Shown here: piece after piece, positions 36,459-51,400 of the stretch
Position numbering within the stretch: position 1 is the first letter of the stretch
How the letters are laid out: each line of letters begins with the position of its first letter
Source: Bugulina stolonifera
Lineage: Eukaryota; Bryozoa; Gymnolaemata; Cheilostomatida; Bugulidae
Reading direction: 5' to 3'
Assembly: GCA_935421135.1 (NCBI GenBank)
Contig: OW285197.1
Coordinates: forward strand, 13,459,223-13,523,222
Length of the DNA stretch: 64,000 nucleotides
The notes under the pieces: model-generated
What the model saw: only the letters and a program-made list of their open reading frames with translations
The model's database searches: none
What the model was told of the DNA's origin: nothing
Made by a program: the position numbers and the translations under genes

Positions 36459-39400
36459 GCTTGTTCTCAAAATATACCTTCGTCTCGCATTGACCAGATG
36501 GCGAGCATATTTCTCCAGCTGAACAGGAACCTGAATCATAGCACTGGGTACCACACAGTCCGTTCACACAAGGCATACCACTGGCACAGTAATTAGACCC
36601 GTCCCCTATGCACATGTTTATACACAGTCCAGATTTGCAGGCTTGGCCATATGGACAATCAGAATTAACTTCACAGGCTAAAATACAGAATAAATTCTGA
36701 AGAACAGATTGCACACAATTATTTATTAAATTTTTACCTAAGGTTCTTACTTCATAGCATAAAAAACAGTATAGTGAGAGAATATGAGATGCTGAGGAAG
36801 TCTTACATCAGTATGTAAGTGAAATTTATTAGATAATATCAAATATAAAGGGCTCACCATCACACATTAAATCTGAATAATGAGTATGTACAGATTTCTT
36901 ACGCTGGATAGCACTAGTAATGTGATAATATAATAGTACTAAATAAGATGAACTTACAACTTATATCTGGTACACACGCTCCATTGAAGTAGTGAAGGTC
37001 ACCGGTACACCAACAAGTGCCAGTATCACCCCCACTGGTTGTGACACACGATGACCCGGGCAAACCCTGGGCACCTCCACAGTCACTCTCTCCAGTGGAT
37101 ACGCTACATGCTGGTGGCTTCGGCATCACCTTTGGGTTACCATTATTGTCAACCAATACTTTACACTTTCCATACTGGCAAATCCCCGAGAAACCTGTCC
37201 AATGATGTAATATAGGAATCAGCACATGACACAGTGCTAGAATAATCTTATGGAAATGGTTAGAGAGGAAGAAGGATATAGCATTATTGGTAATACAGCC
37301 AGGGGACAGCCTAATTATGATTTCATATTATTTAATAATCATCTACATCTAAATAACACTCTTGAAATCTTGAATATAAATGGAAATACAAGAATAATAT
37401 GTTGGCATATTATGTAGTGTAATAGTTATTAGGGTTATGTCTACTGATATTGCTATTCAAGTTAGTCAAACATACCAGTCATGTACATGTATGCAATTTA
37501 GTCTGTTTTTCTACACTGTTAATTCTTTTTCCCTATAGCTATTGCAACATAGCCTACATGTAGAATGGTGAGGGTAGGGGTAGTGTTTCACCTCCTTTTT
37601 ACTTTGTATGTTTTGTGGCTTAGGCTTGCCTATTGCAAATCACAAGTATATGTAGATTGGTACTCAATATGTAGTTGGACTCAACTTACAGTAATAACAG
37701 GAAAAAAAAGTGACAATAGTCTTGATAGACCAGATTGGTACATTTGTAGCCAACCAATAGCTGTGTGGGTGCAGACGTAACAAATCTCCATTGAAGACAC
37801 TTGAGGTTTTTTAAGAACTGGGCCACTTCTATTTAGGTTTGCCAACTTTAAAACTTCTAAGTAAGCTAGTTTATTATATTATCTAACTGAATACAAGTAA
37901 CCGGACTGTCCATTTCAAAACCTGAACAAAGACTAAGATATAAACCAATAAGATGAGGGCTTACTAAGCTAGCCAATAGTAAAAACACTTTATAAATCTA
38001 AGTAGAAAGTTCCAGAACAAAAGTTGTCACATGACTCCTGATTATCCAATCAGAGTGAAAGTAAACATAACAAAATGAAACTGCTACTCATGTGATATTT
38101 ACAGATATCTAAATACATCACAACACTGACTCTGTTACCCAACTAGACAGCACTAGACACTATAATGGAGTTCTAATTGGTTAAAAGGTAAGATTTTCAG
38201 TGGTACTCATCGATAGGGTAAGACATGTTGGCTCCTGAGTCTAGCAGCTCATTATAAAACAGTTAAAGAGAGACCGGATGTGTATCAATCATACTTCTTA
38301 CCACAATCAGATGACTTTGTACACTCCCCTCCGATAGTGAGAGATGGTTGACACACACTGTCTACACACACCATGTAGTCTATGTTAGTATCACTGTCAC
38401 AGTCGTCATCACTTGTACAAACACTGGTTGCTGCAGATATACACTCTCCCTTAGAGCATATCTGCAGAATAAAGACAGAGTGGTGCAGTATACGCTTTAA
38501 TCGCGCTTGGAATAAGTTCATGAGTGATTTACGTATAAAAGTCCCTCATGTTTAAGGATCTTTGTGTCGTTTGTTTGATGCTATCGTTATTCTGAGAGGT
38601 CTGTTTGCTTTCTCAAAAAAATGCATATAGCACATACTAGTTAAAATATTTTAGCATTTCATTTAAGTTTACAATAATTTCGGAAATATACCAGCCACGT
38701 TTCTATTCTAGCCATTGTAGCCTCAAATGTATCATTTACACTATGCTGGTATAGAAAGAGTAAGCAGTTGGTAGCAAGTTCAGATCAAAACAATACATAA
38801 AATATCAGACCTTTGTTCTCACCTGGTTATCAGCGCATTGGTCGGGGGATGTGTCACACGTCCCGACACATTTACCTCCTTTACATTTCCAGCCAGCAGC
38901 ACACTCTGTATCTCCAGAGCAAGAGTTGCTGCAGATCTCCTCCGAACACGATAGGTCTGACGGGCATGAGGTGTCATCACCGCAAGGTTGAATACATGTA
39001 CCATGTGAACAGAGGCTGTTTCCAACACAATCTCTGGTATGCTGGAAATCATGTGCCAAATGACATGTCAAGTACATACATACATGTACATACATGTACA
39101 TACATGTACATACATGTACATACATGTACATACATGTACATACATGTACATACATGTACATACAAGTACATACATGTACATACAAGTACATACATGTACA
39201 TACATGTATGTAGATGCATATTATTCAGACATCGTACATTCCTCAACTAATTTATCTGGTTTTTTCAGCAAGAATGAAAGACAAGCTCTACTCTATAGTT
39301 ACAGTAAAGTTCACAGAATAATTGTGCGTTCCTTCTTAGTTTCTACTATAATATTGTGATGGTACGCCAAGTCGTATCTTACATCTGACACTCATTATTG

Positions 39401-42400
39401 TGTGCATACATGTATATACATGTATCTGCTTGTACTTTACTCCTATATTGTTGTATATGATTATATGATTATATCTAAGTCTTTTAATGCCTTTTATACC
39501 CATGTACAGAGGCCCGACCTCTCAGAATCCATTGATATTCATTTTGTACATGAATTGGACCATTATAAGCAACTTTTGTAGAACCCGACCTATTTTGGGT
39601 CGGCCGTCGGGCTTCCGGCGGCCATCTTGTTGCACAACTTCCGGACGACCACACGTCGTCTTTTCCCGACGTCACGTCGGCCGGAAGTCCTTATACTATA
39701 TAAAGGGCACTGTTTTACTGTTCATTGTCTCAGTCTACACTTGGCTTTCAATAAAGACACATCTATACTTGATACAGAGACTTTCTCTTCCTTTTACTAG
39801 GTCATTCGCTTAGCGAACCGCCTACTAGGTCGAACTACTCTCTTTCATTGTATAGTCTGAAGGTCGGACTTGGGATCAGATGGGTCGTCTTTGGTAGTAT
39901 TTGGGCTACTGAGACCGCTCGATCTTTCATGTAATGCGAAGTCCTATTACCACTCATAGGCACTTCATTTCTGGGTCGATAGTCGTCCAAGGACGACCGC
40001 ACCAAATCACAGAAACCATTACAATATCTTTACTACCTAGTAGATGGTTTACCACCAGAGTAAATAATGTGAAGATAGTGTAGGTATCGGTTTATCACTT
40101 ACTGTGCACTCTCTAGTACACATCCCCTGCACACACTGCTGGTGGGAAGCACATGCCTCAGTGCCAGGTGTACATAGCTTCACACAAGTAGGTTTGGTGG
40201 TCTCTGACATGCAGGCATACCCCACTGGGCAAGGAGATGGATCTGAGCAAGCTATGGAACACAGGCCACTCTGACTGCAATACTTTCCTGCCTGGCAGTA
40301 ACGATCTGCTCAGAAAGTAATACAACATTAAGCATATCATAACAGAGAGTAAATGTATCAGGATAAAATTAATATTTCAACTCTTTGTCACTTACTAATT
40401 CCTATAGTAGCTACATCAAATCGTTCGACTTAGTAACAGTTCATGCTATTTATACATGCACTACTGTAGGTGATGATTCGTCATTTCTCTGTTAACCATT
40501 GAATCATTCATTTATTCCTTCATTCGACAAGAAGCACTAACACCCATTCAATTAACAAGAGTAGACAACTCATAACAGGACAACAGTGATAATTATACTT
40601 TGAAGTTGTCTGTTCCTAAAAATATTTTTAAAGTCATCAATCACATTCTAGTGATTCTAACTTAATATATTAAATGAGAGATAGATACCTGAAATACACT
40701 TTACTGCACAGATACCTCCATCACAGACCTCTCCTAGAGAACAGTCACCATCCTTCTGACATGTGGGTGCACACTGACCCTGGTCACACAGCTCACCGGT
40801 GTCACAAAACAACTCTGTAATATCAAAAGTCAATATTTACACACTAATTGTAAGCCTGGAAACTTTTATAGCCTCTTTTTAAATGCAAAATAGTTCTGAA
40901 AAGGTTTTAACAAAAGTGTGGATTCCAGTACAGATGATAACTAGTGACGCTTTGCCAATAGTTAGTACTAATGATGGTTACTAAATGGTGCTAACTATTA
41001 AATAATAGTCGGTTGGTTGCAGTGACTCAGTCACAACCAGCACAGATCAACAAATTGTTATTAGCACAGAGACTTACCTAGAATGTTAGTGTTTGTCTCT
41101 TCTATTGTCTTATAATTTTTTGTAGTAATGCAGTCTTTAGTACAGCGTCCATTAACACAGTGATAAAGAAAGGGGCACTCTAGATTACCTCCACATTTCA
41201 GGTAGCACTGGTCACCCACACAGGTTACATCTTTACAACCACCACTGCTGCAATCTGATTTAAATTATTGAGTGATGAAATTTTTATACTTCAAATTGGT
41301 CTTTGAATATGATCAGATGTCACTAAACTATATGTAATGTTAGTCCACTACGATGCCACTATACTAATATGTCACTACACTAAGATGTCACTACTCTAAG
41401 ATGTCACTGCACTAAGATGTCACTATACTAATATTTCACTACGCTAAGATGTCACTGCACTAAGATGTCACTATACTAAGATGTCACTACACTAAGATGT
41501 CATTACACTAAGAAGTCACTACACTAAGATGTCATTACACTAAGATGTCATTACACTAAGATGTCACAACACTAAGATGTTACTACACTAAGATGTCACT
41601 ACACTAAGATGTAACTACACTAAGATGTCATTACACTAAGATGTCACTACACTAAGATGTCATTACACTAAGAAGTCACTACATTAAGATGTCACTACAC
41701 TAAGATGTTACTACACTAAGATGTCACTACACTAAGATGTTACTACAATAAGATGTCACTACACTAAGATGTCATTACACTAAGATGTCACTACACTAAG
41801 ATGTCACTACACTAAGATAGCAGTACCTTAATAAGCCTCTTTTTATTTGCTATATTTCCTTGCAGAAAGAAGGATCACATCTTACTAGGATTACGTATAA
41901 TGCTATGATTATATCTCACTAACCAGCCAACCAGTTTCTGGGATCCTTCACACATCTGGATCCAACCATAGCAAGAGGTCGTGGGCATTGACAAAATCCA
42001 GAAGAGGCTGCTTTAGATCCCGATATTTCACCATCGCAATAAGAGTCTGGTTGCATGAACCACATCTTTAGCTGTTCGTCTCCGTTAAAATCTCTCACTA
42101 TTAGACAACGGCCAAAGTAACATTGTTCATTCCCACCTGTGTGTAAAAAGATGACAAAAAATACATACTATTATATTGACTACATATAATATAATTACAC
42201 ACTGTATTTTGATTCTAAATAAATACAGTATATCAGTTTTTGAGACGTCATAAGCATAAAATTCCAGCTTAGACAAGGATCAGAGTAAAGTGGCAGAATG
42301 TGTATTCATATGTGCTGTTCAGATGTACCAAGATATGTGTAACAAACCACACATCTTACAGCCTTCACTCTACACCTCAATCTCTTCTACTAGAAATAAA

Positions 42401-45400
42401 TATCTGGTTATAGCATTAATGCGATGTCTGTAGATCTTTGACTTACCGCAGTCATCTCTGGTGACACAGATGTGGTTTGCTTGAATGAATGGTTCACATT
42501 CATTCCTCACAGAACAGGTTTGGGCTGTTGGACAGTCATTTAAGCCAGAACAGGACTGTCGAGCAGTCTTCACACACTTGTTGGATGCATCATCACAGGC
42601 AAGTGGGGGAGGGCACTGGCTCAGTGCATCGCAATACAAGTACGCTCCAGCGGCCAAGCAGTAAGTTTCTGTAAGTGGATATCATCAGTAGTTTGAATAA
42701 CCAACTATTGGCATCAGAGTCATAAAATATATTTTAGGACTTCATATCGAACCTCGGTCTGTACAATAAATAGAGAAGACTATAAATCCTACAACATTTC
42801 AAGTCTCACTGCACTGCACTGCGCTGCACTACTCTACGCTACACTACACTACGCTACGCTACGCTACACTACACTACACTACACTACACTACACTACACT
42901 ACACTACACTACACTACACTACACTATACTACACTACACTACACTACACTACACTACACTACACTACACTACACTACACTACACTACACTACACTACACT
43001 ACACTACACTACACTACACTACGCTACGCTACACTACACTATACTGTACTACACGTGCACAGTAAGTGTATTATTAAATTGTCTTAGTCATTTATTTGTT
43101 TTTATTATTTTAATTGCTGAATAAGTTTTTTAGCTGCAAACTTGGAAACTTAGTACTCAGTGAAACATACGTAAAACTACTACATACATCCTATTGTTGC
43201 TAGTGTTTAGCTATTCAACACTTTAAACCAACAGTTCACAAGGGGACAGCATGAAATGTACGTCTGAGCCAATAATATGAAATGTACGTCTGAGCCAATA
43301 ATATGGAATGGCATTAAAACTATTCAAAATCTTGCTCATCACCTTCATAGCAATGTGTGCCCGGGATGTCTAAGCAAGACAGAGTATCAGCCCCGCAGGT
43401 TTTGTAGCATTGCTTGAAGTTATCGCCGTGGTAACTGGTTAACTTAATGCACCTTTGACCTCCAAACCTGTCTTTGCAGTGATTATCAACCTGTATGATA
43501 AGTGGTAACTACATGTACACTGTAGATGGGGAACCACATGGTAAAATACAGTGCCATAGTGCATGGTTACACGTACAGTATTATCCATGTAATACATACA
43601 GCGCATGGTGTATAAAACATGCAGTAATTATACACAAGTGGAGTGTCAAAGTATCCAATAACAGTGTGTATCGGGTGCATTATATATAATAGCTTGATGC
43701 TGGAAGATGTCCTGTGAGACCTCGTATAAACTCACCACACACTCGCTCTTGCACACAGCATTCAGCTTGCTACACTTGAGGTCAAGAGACGGATGGGCAC
43801 ACTGGGTAGGGCTAGTAGAGTCTGGGTCACATGATGGTCTGCAGTGTCCAGCTGAAATAATACATGACTAACATAAATTATGAAGAGCGAATTTAGAACA
43901 TGGAACTTAGTGTAAGTGTGTACATCATTGCTCCATCTCATCGTATCTTGCAAAGGATCAACAAAAAATTATATGATCCAACTGGTTACTATCGTTAGAA
44001 TCTGGACTCAACACTTTGGTGACTTATAAATCTGTCTGTTGAGCACAGAAGTGTTAACTTACCATAGCACACCTCACCAGTGTTGCAGTCAGCAGCATCA
44101 TCACACTCTGACTTGCAGACCTTGTGTTTTATCGAATGGTCCAGAGGGTCAGGAATGTAAGCACACACACCGTCACGGCATTGCGATGATGATGTACAGA
44201 GAAAACGGCAGATGCTATTGACAATGTCACACACAGCTCCTGGTCCTAGACGAGCGCACTCCTCACTAGATATGCAGCCTCCATCTGAAACACACACAGA
44301 GATAATCAACCATGGGTCGATACAGGTTCCAGTCTACACATTCTATATACTTGTATAACAAACTAAAGATTATATATATACCACATGTCAGATGTTGCGT
44401 ATAGGCATACTATAGCCTGCCTGAAAATTTGTATATAAACTCCTGTAGCTCAGAGAATATTATGACTATATTTAAAAACAGAGCAACAACAGCTTGCATT
44501 CTAATAATCTTAAAAATTATTAAATAGAACAATAACCTTGACCTTACCAGAGTGACTACTCAACTCTCTTCTAGTTCTCACATCTGTAAAGAATGTCATT
44601 CGCTCAAACAGATGAAATGAAGAAACAGTAAAACTATAGCAAAGCTGAAGCAAAATTATAAAAAATGCCAAATGGATTTAAACCACCACACTAACAGACC
44701 GTCCCTTACCTTTTTTAGTGCAGCTCTCGGTTGAGAAACATGTTGCATTGTCGTATGACTTGCCTTCACACACACGTCCTCCAAAATCTGTTGGGGGGTT
44801 GTCACACATTCTGACTCTCATTCGGGTTCCATAACCACACACAGAGCTGCATCCTGTCCAACTGCTCCAGTCACCCCAGTTTCCATTTGCTAGTAAATGG
44901 GTGTAAATAATACGTTATTGCATTATTTCATATTTGAAATAATAATAACTACTAAACAGTACTCTGAACTTTTATCTCAATTCTTTGTGCTACTTGAGTT
45001 GGAAAAAAGCGACAAAGCAGCACTCATAGCGTAAAGAAACATAAAGCATTGCGAGTATTGTGCTGTTCTATACACTTCAAGCTCCTCATACTGTAGATCA
45101 TTCAACAACACCACATTTACAAGTAAGTTATCAAATAATTTTGAGATCAATTGAATTTTTTACTCCTGTTGTAAATTACTGCATGAAATAACACTAATAA
45201 TTCCCAGGATTGAGAGAGGTGAATGACATCACACCCATCTCTACCGACTATGGGTAGAACTTACTGGGACAAGGGCCATATTCTTCAGAAGTGTATGATG
45301 CCTTTTCACCTTCACACGCTCCTCCATTCCTTGCTAGTGGATTGTTGCACCACCGCTCACACTTACTGGTAACTGTACCACATTGTGGAGCATCAGGGTC

Positions 45401-48400
45401 TTTCTCAGCACACTGAAAGTCCGACCAACCACCATTGTCTAAAAGCACACAAGAGTACAACTGTAGTGAGGTCACTTCTCTTCAAATATATGACTTTATC
45501 TTCAATGCCAGAAAAAATTGCTCACTTGGTGCACAGGCTAGCTGCTGGAAGTCATCAAACTTGTAGCTCTTCTGTTCAACCATTCCAGGGTAGTCATACC
45601 ACGTTGAGAGATTCTTCCTCTTTCCATCCTCAATCTGTATTCTGAAATAGCCAATGTCTGGCCAAGTAAACACTGGCTGAGAGGTCTGCCCTTGTCCAGA
45701 GATGTCCAACACAGAGGCTACTACCTCAAATGTGTGACCAACGACTTCAACTGAAACAAGAATAACATGAGTAAAACAACATGGCAACCAGCTTAAATTT
45801 TCGGGAAGCAAGACAGTATCATCTACACAGATGATTAGCCATACAAGCCACCAAATATATGTGAACTGAATATCATTGTGTTAAGGGTAGTGTAGTTGTT
45901 AGAGCAATATAGTATTACGCTACGCAATTTACACAACTTGGTATAACTTGGTATATAAAGCTAGTCATTGACACACAGTTGACATTTATCCATGTTGGGC
46001 CCAACGCATGTCATACATGTACATACAGTTAACATATAAAGTAGGTCACTAACTTACAGTTAGTATTCTTGCGATCTCTCACCACTTCTGTCAGCTCAAC
46101 CATGTTGCACATCTTAGCAAAGTTTGGATGTACATCTGGAGGTATTACGCTTTTACCAGTTAATATATTTATCCTCCTGAATGAGATCTCTACGTCAGAT
46201 ACGCCACACTCTCTGGCTACCTGTGAGGACAGTTATCGATACACCGTAGTAACACAGAAACTACATATTATATTGTACAATGGGTCGACTGTTGGATAAC
46301 AGGAAATAGAGTGGTAATTGTAGACTTTCTTCTAAATGTATAGAAAACTGCCTAAAACACCTTCAAGACAATTACACTTCACTATTTGTACTCTATAAAT
46401 TTGACTGAAAATATTTACCACTTTCACCACTTTCCTGTATTAAGTTCATCAGATGTATGACGGGATGTTTCGCCTTACCTTTGCCAAATTGACTCTGCTA
46501 ATAGGTACAGACAGGCAAGCGATTCCAACATAGAATTTGTTTGGATATTCTGGGTCTAGTTTTGTCAGCTGCAAAGCTTGATCAAGTTCTAAATTTGCTT
46601 GTAAGACGGGGCAGTTCTGGTACCCGCAGTCGTCATGAGGAAGGTAGAACCACGGTCTAGCAGCAAATGAAGGGAATGTCATTGGGTCCAATGTGTTGAA
46701 TTCTTCATACATGGGAACATATTCCTCCCTGGGGTACCATTCTCTCCTGGAAACAAATCAGGCACAGCTGACCAATGGTACCCTTTACCCTGTTTGCTCA
46801 GACCCCAGTATATACTGCATATGCAAGAGCCCACTCAGACCCCAGTATATACTGCATATGCAAGAGCCCACTCAGACCCCAGTATGTACTGCATATGCAA
46901 GAGTCCACTCAGACCCAAGTCGCTGCCCTAGTATGCAAATGTCCTAACTGCTTCAATTTTCAAAAATTGAGTTATTGGCACCAGTGTATGTGTGACTGAA
47001 CACACATCACTTTCCTTTTTGTTGTAGAGTTTTATCAGCTCTGGTTGCTTCACAAAGAGAATGCAAATGTCCTATGTGCATTCCTGTCCCATGCTCATTC
47101 TTGAATGCAATTGTCCTAAGTGACAATTCAGTCAACTATTGGTCAATGACAATTAATTAACCAATTGGATACTGCTTTTGTTGACTTAATTCAAAAGTCA
47201 GGCATTGTTTACTGTGTGACACCAACAATAATTTAGAGGGGGTGTGTAAAAACCTCAATATATAAAGCAGAATCTCTAGCTAAAAAACCCACCTAAATCC
47301 TAGATGAAGTTGGCATTTGCTACTAGTATGTATCAACATGCATCCCTGATGACAGCAATATATCACAAAAACAAAAACAATGCTTGTACATTACATCATT
47401 CCCCCTCCCCCCCCCCTCCATCCCCTCCACTACTCTACTATTCTCACCATAGCTAGAATGGTTGCATGGTTTAAATTGAAGTACAAAAGCCATGTCTGAC
47501 TGCATCAATTAGTTATTCTCTAAGTTATAAGCTACAATACACATATACATGGAAATAGATATTATATGATATATTGCATGCGCAGCATAATTGCATCCTT
47601 GTTCAAGTTCAAATTTCATAGATATACCATAATACAATATGTTGACATGTTTACAATTTCTAAATACATGAAAATAGTAATATATAAGTCAATCCTCTAA
47701 CCATATTGCATGGACATATTGTACTGAGCAGCACTTAGGACATTTGCACTCTCACTTCATTGTTTTCCAGTAGAACAATTGTCCTAACTGCAATCACAAA
47801 TTGTTAAATCTGGAAGTTTCTCTCACTGCAAATATGTAAAAGCACTGTATCTGGACTAGTAAATCAATATTCAATCTAGACACTGCTTTTCGTGGAAATC
47901 TTTTGATAATAAATGACAATTTGGGCACCTCAAATTTTGACATTGCAATATCTCCAATTTACATTTTGCACACTTAGGACATTTGCATACTAGGGCAGCG
48001 AAGTATATACTGCATATACAAGTGTCCACTCAGACCCCAGTATATACTGCATATACAAGTGTCCACTCAGACCCCAGTATATACTGCATATACAAGTGTC
48101 CACTCAGACCCCAGTATGTGCTGCATATACAAGTGTCCACTCAGACCCCAGTATGTACTGCATATACAAGTGTCCACTCAGACCGCAGTATGTACTGCAT
48201 ATACAGGTGTCCACTCAGACCCCAGTATGTACTGCATATACAAGTGTCCACTCAGATGCACAATGAATGACATGATTGATTGGACAGAAGTTTTTAAAAC
48301 AGCAGCCTATAAGCATGGAGGCCCTTGAACTGTGGTGAGATTTCTCAGTTTAAAAGAGCTATTACTATCTAACTTATGTTTTAGAAAGGCGTGTACATCC

Positions 48401-51400
48401 AGGTATTCACTAACCTGAGATCAATCAGCGGTCCAATCGGCAGGGCTGTGCTATAAAAGTCTGACCTTCCCTCTATCGTAATGAACGCCTGGTAAAGCGC
48501 GTTATCTGTGGCATCATTTATGTTTTGCTCACTTCCCCAGAGCCTCACTTTCATTTTTCTCGATTCCATAGTTGTACCTCGTCCAATGATCCACTCCAAG
48601 TTAGTTCTGGTAGTGAATAGAGTTATATAGTTCATAAGTCAATAACATGATGCCTCCAGTACGACCTATTTATATGTATATATATTTTTATTTTTGCTTA
48701 TTATTGGCAGAAATGTCAACTTTTCACTGTACTCCTTACCGAGCAGCACGCTATGCACTTATTATATTATACATACTTCCTGGAATTGTCCGGCAGTAAC
48801 AGTGTAGAATTTCTGATAGTATCTTATTTGCATGTACTAAGTTAGCGAATCGCTTCCGATATGATTGACTTACCCTGGTCGATTTTTGGTAGCTTGTGGA
48901 TAATACGAACTGAAATCATTTCCTTCAAAGAACACTAGTGGTTTCTAAAGAATGGTGTAAGACAGTTCTTAATCTAATATCGCAACGATTGCAAGCATAA
49001 TGGCTTTTTCACATTGCTGTTTATACTAACTACTAGCGGTGAGCGGCCACCGCTAATCACAACTGCATTATATAGTGACATGCTCCAGTGAGCGGTTGGG
49101 GCCAACGATTTCAACAAGCTGAACTTTAAACCCGCTGCTAACTAACATGGCAATACATTGTTAAAGCCAAGCACATGGGGTGATACCGATAGCTATTGGC
49201 ATACGTAGCTTAATGGTAATTCTTTTCTTCAATATATTATGATCTATGTATGCATTAGCTCAATTGGGGAGCAGATCACAAAGACATAGGGTAGTTCTAG
49301 AATTCATAGTTTGTATACTGATTTACGTACAACTACACTGTAAAGCTAATAATGTAACATGAATACCTAAGGCTACTCCTACTGATCTACTTCAAAGGCT
49401 AGGTTTTACCTCGTAGCTTCTTCTACCTCCAGCAAACCCAGCATGCATTGTATATGTAGCCTTAGCTACTTTGTTGTAAAGGTTAACCTGGCAAGGGGCG
49501 ACTTGCCTCTGCCAACATTCCTCTAGAACTACATTACCAGCGATGGCTAAACCTGGGAACCACAGACATGGGAGTGTTATTACAGCATGTATGCTTTTAT
49601 GATGCTTTAATCAGAAGTACATGTAGAAACTGGCTGTACCAACTCCACTTGTGCAAGTGTGAGTACCAGCAAAGTTACATCTACCCCATCTACATGTACA
49701 TACACGTGTACACTGTAACATAATCGGAGTCCAATATTAGCTGCCCTAAGAGCTATCGCACACAGAAAATGATATCTAATCTTCAATCTTTTGATTATTT
49801 GCGACTCCGAAATGTGTATCTGGTAAATTTACTAACCCATAGTGAGTATCTTTTTGGGGTCCACGTTAACACTCCACTCGAATAGTATCGGTGTTGAACG
49901 ATACGATCGGATCAAGATGGTCTCACCTCCAGGAACATTGTAATCCTGGTAAGCCTCTTTCTGGTAGTTAATCTTGTACTCGGAGTTCTTGAGCTCTGTT
50001 GGAGTGTCTAAAACAGGAAGTTAGGGATGTTGACTTGGGGGATACTGCTTAAATGCAACAGTGTATAAGATATAACTGCAAACATGGTAGTGTACGTTGT
50101 ATATACATGTGATTTTAACAAAGTAAAGATAAGCGTTCATCCTATTCTGTAGATCAGTACACGGCACCACAATTCAACAACCGAAGATTTTTGCTTCAGT
50201 ACCATTCTTATACATGTACTGTAGATTACATGTGTATTTCATAAACATTTGATATGTTGATAAGTTGGTAAATTATCACGCAGGAACATGTTATGGACAA
50301 GATTGTAGTGATAATTGTTCTTACTTGACAATTAGTTCTTATTTGTCACAAAACAACAAGCAAACATTCTAAGCTCTAATAGTTAGTCGTTACGTATGAC
50401 TGACTGTCATAGAGACTGACGGCCATGTTGAAAGCTATAGGCTTCTAACACGCGTACCCACTAAATCTGTGTACTTCTCTATAAAACCAATGTCATCCCA
50501 CTTCCTCTCAGCCTCTCTGTACTTTGATTGGTCAGCACTGACATCCAAAGTGAACCATTCATCTGATTCATCTAAACTTACAGCTGTAACCGTGAAAGAC
50601 TGCGTGACGGCTGTGCTGTAGCCTGCAAACGTTAAACACAGAAGAGCGTCGAATGTCACATACACTTAATATATCAAGTGGAGGTGTACAATAGCCTATC
50701 ACATAGTCCACTTACAGTGCCATGGTCCGCATGAACTCGTATCTTGTTCAGTAGACTGGTTCTCTTCCCCTGTAGACGAAGTACATTTGTTCTTAATATT
50801 TGTTACAACCAGATCTGGGGAAGTTTTCCTGTGTAATATACAGACGACATGAAGCACTTACTTATCATGGTGTAGCATCTTAAATCTCTTGATTAAGCCT
50901 ATCACATGTTGTTCATCTATTGACGTATGATGCGTGTTGCAAGTCAAGTAACACGGCCCCTGCCGCTTGACGGCTTACAGGGATTAAGTACTCGGAACAT
51001 CATTGACTTTTTTTTACAACTAAATCTGAGGATACTCTATGTATCTACTGATATAAATGGAGATAAACATAGCAACAGCCAACTGTGTTTCAAATGCGGT
51101 ATCTACATGGTATGTTACATTTCTGTTCCTAGTTTTCAAACAAATGTAATAAAGAGCTGTCTTGTCTCAAAAGCTTACATGGGCAAATCATACTCTTGAT
51201 ACACTATTCTGATTAGAGCAATACAATAAATAGAGTGGTACAGTAACTTACATTTTCTCACACTGTCTAGTTCTTGTGATCACTCCCTCTGACAACGTTG
51301 CGCAGTCAGCGCTACATTCAGACCATTTACCCCACTCGCCCCATTTTATAGATTTTACTGAAAAGTAAAAAAATAAACATTTAAAATAAAAAAGTCTGCT

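Noticed and set aside
41340..41816. Regularly spaced direct repeats resembling a CRISPR array
   Set aside because: The repeats are contiguous 16-bp units with no unique spacers, in a eukaryotic intron.
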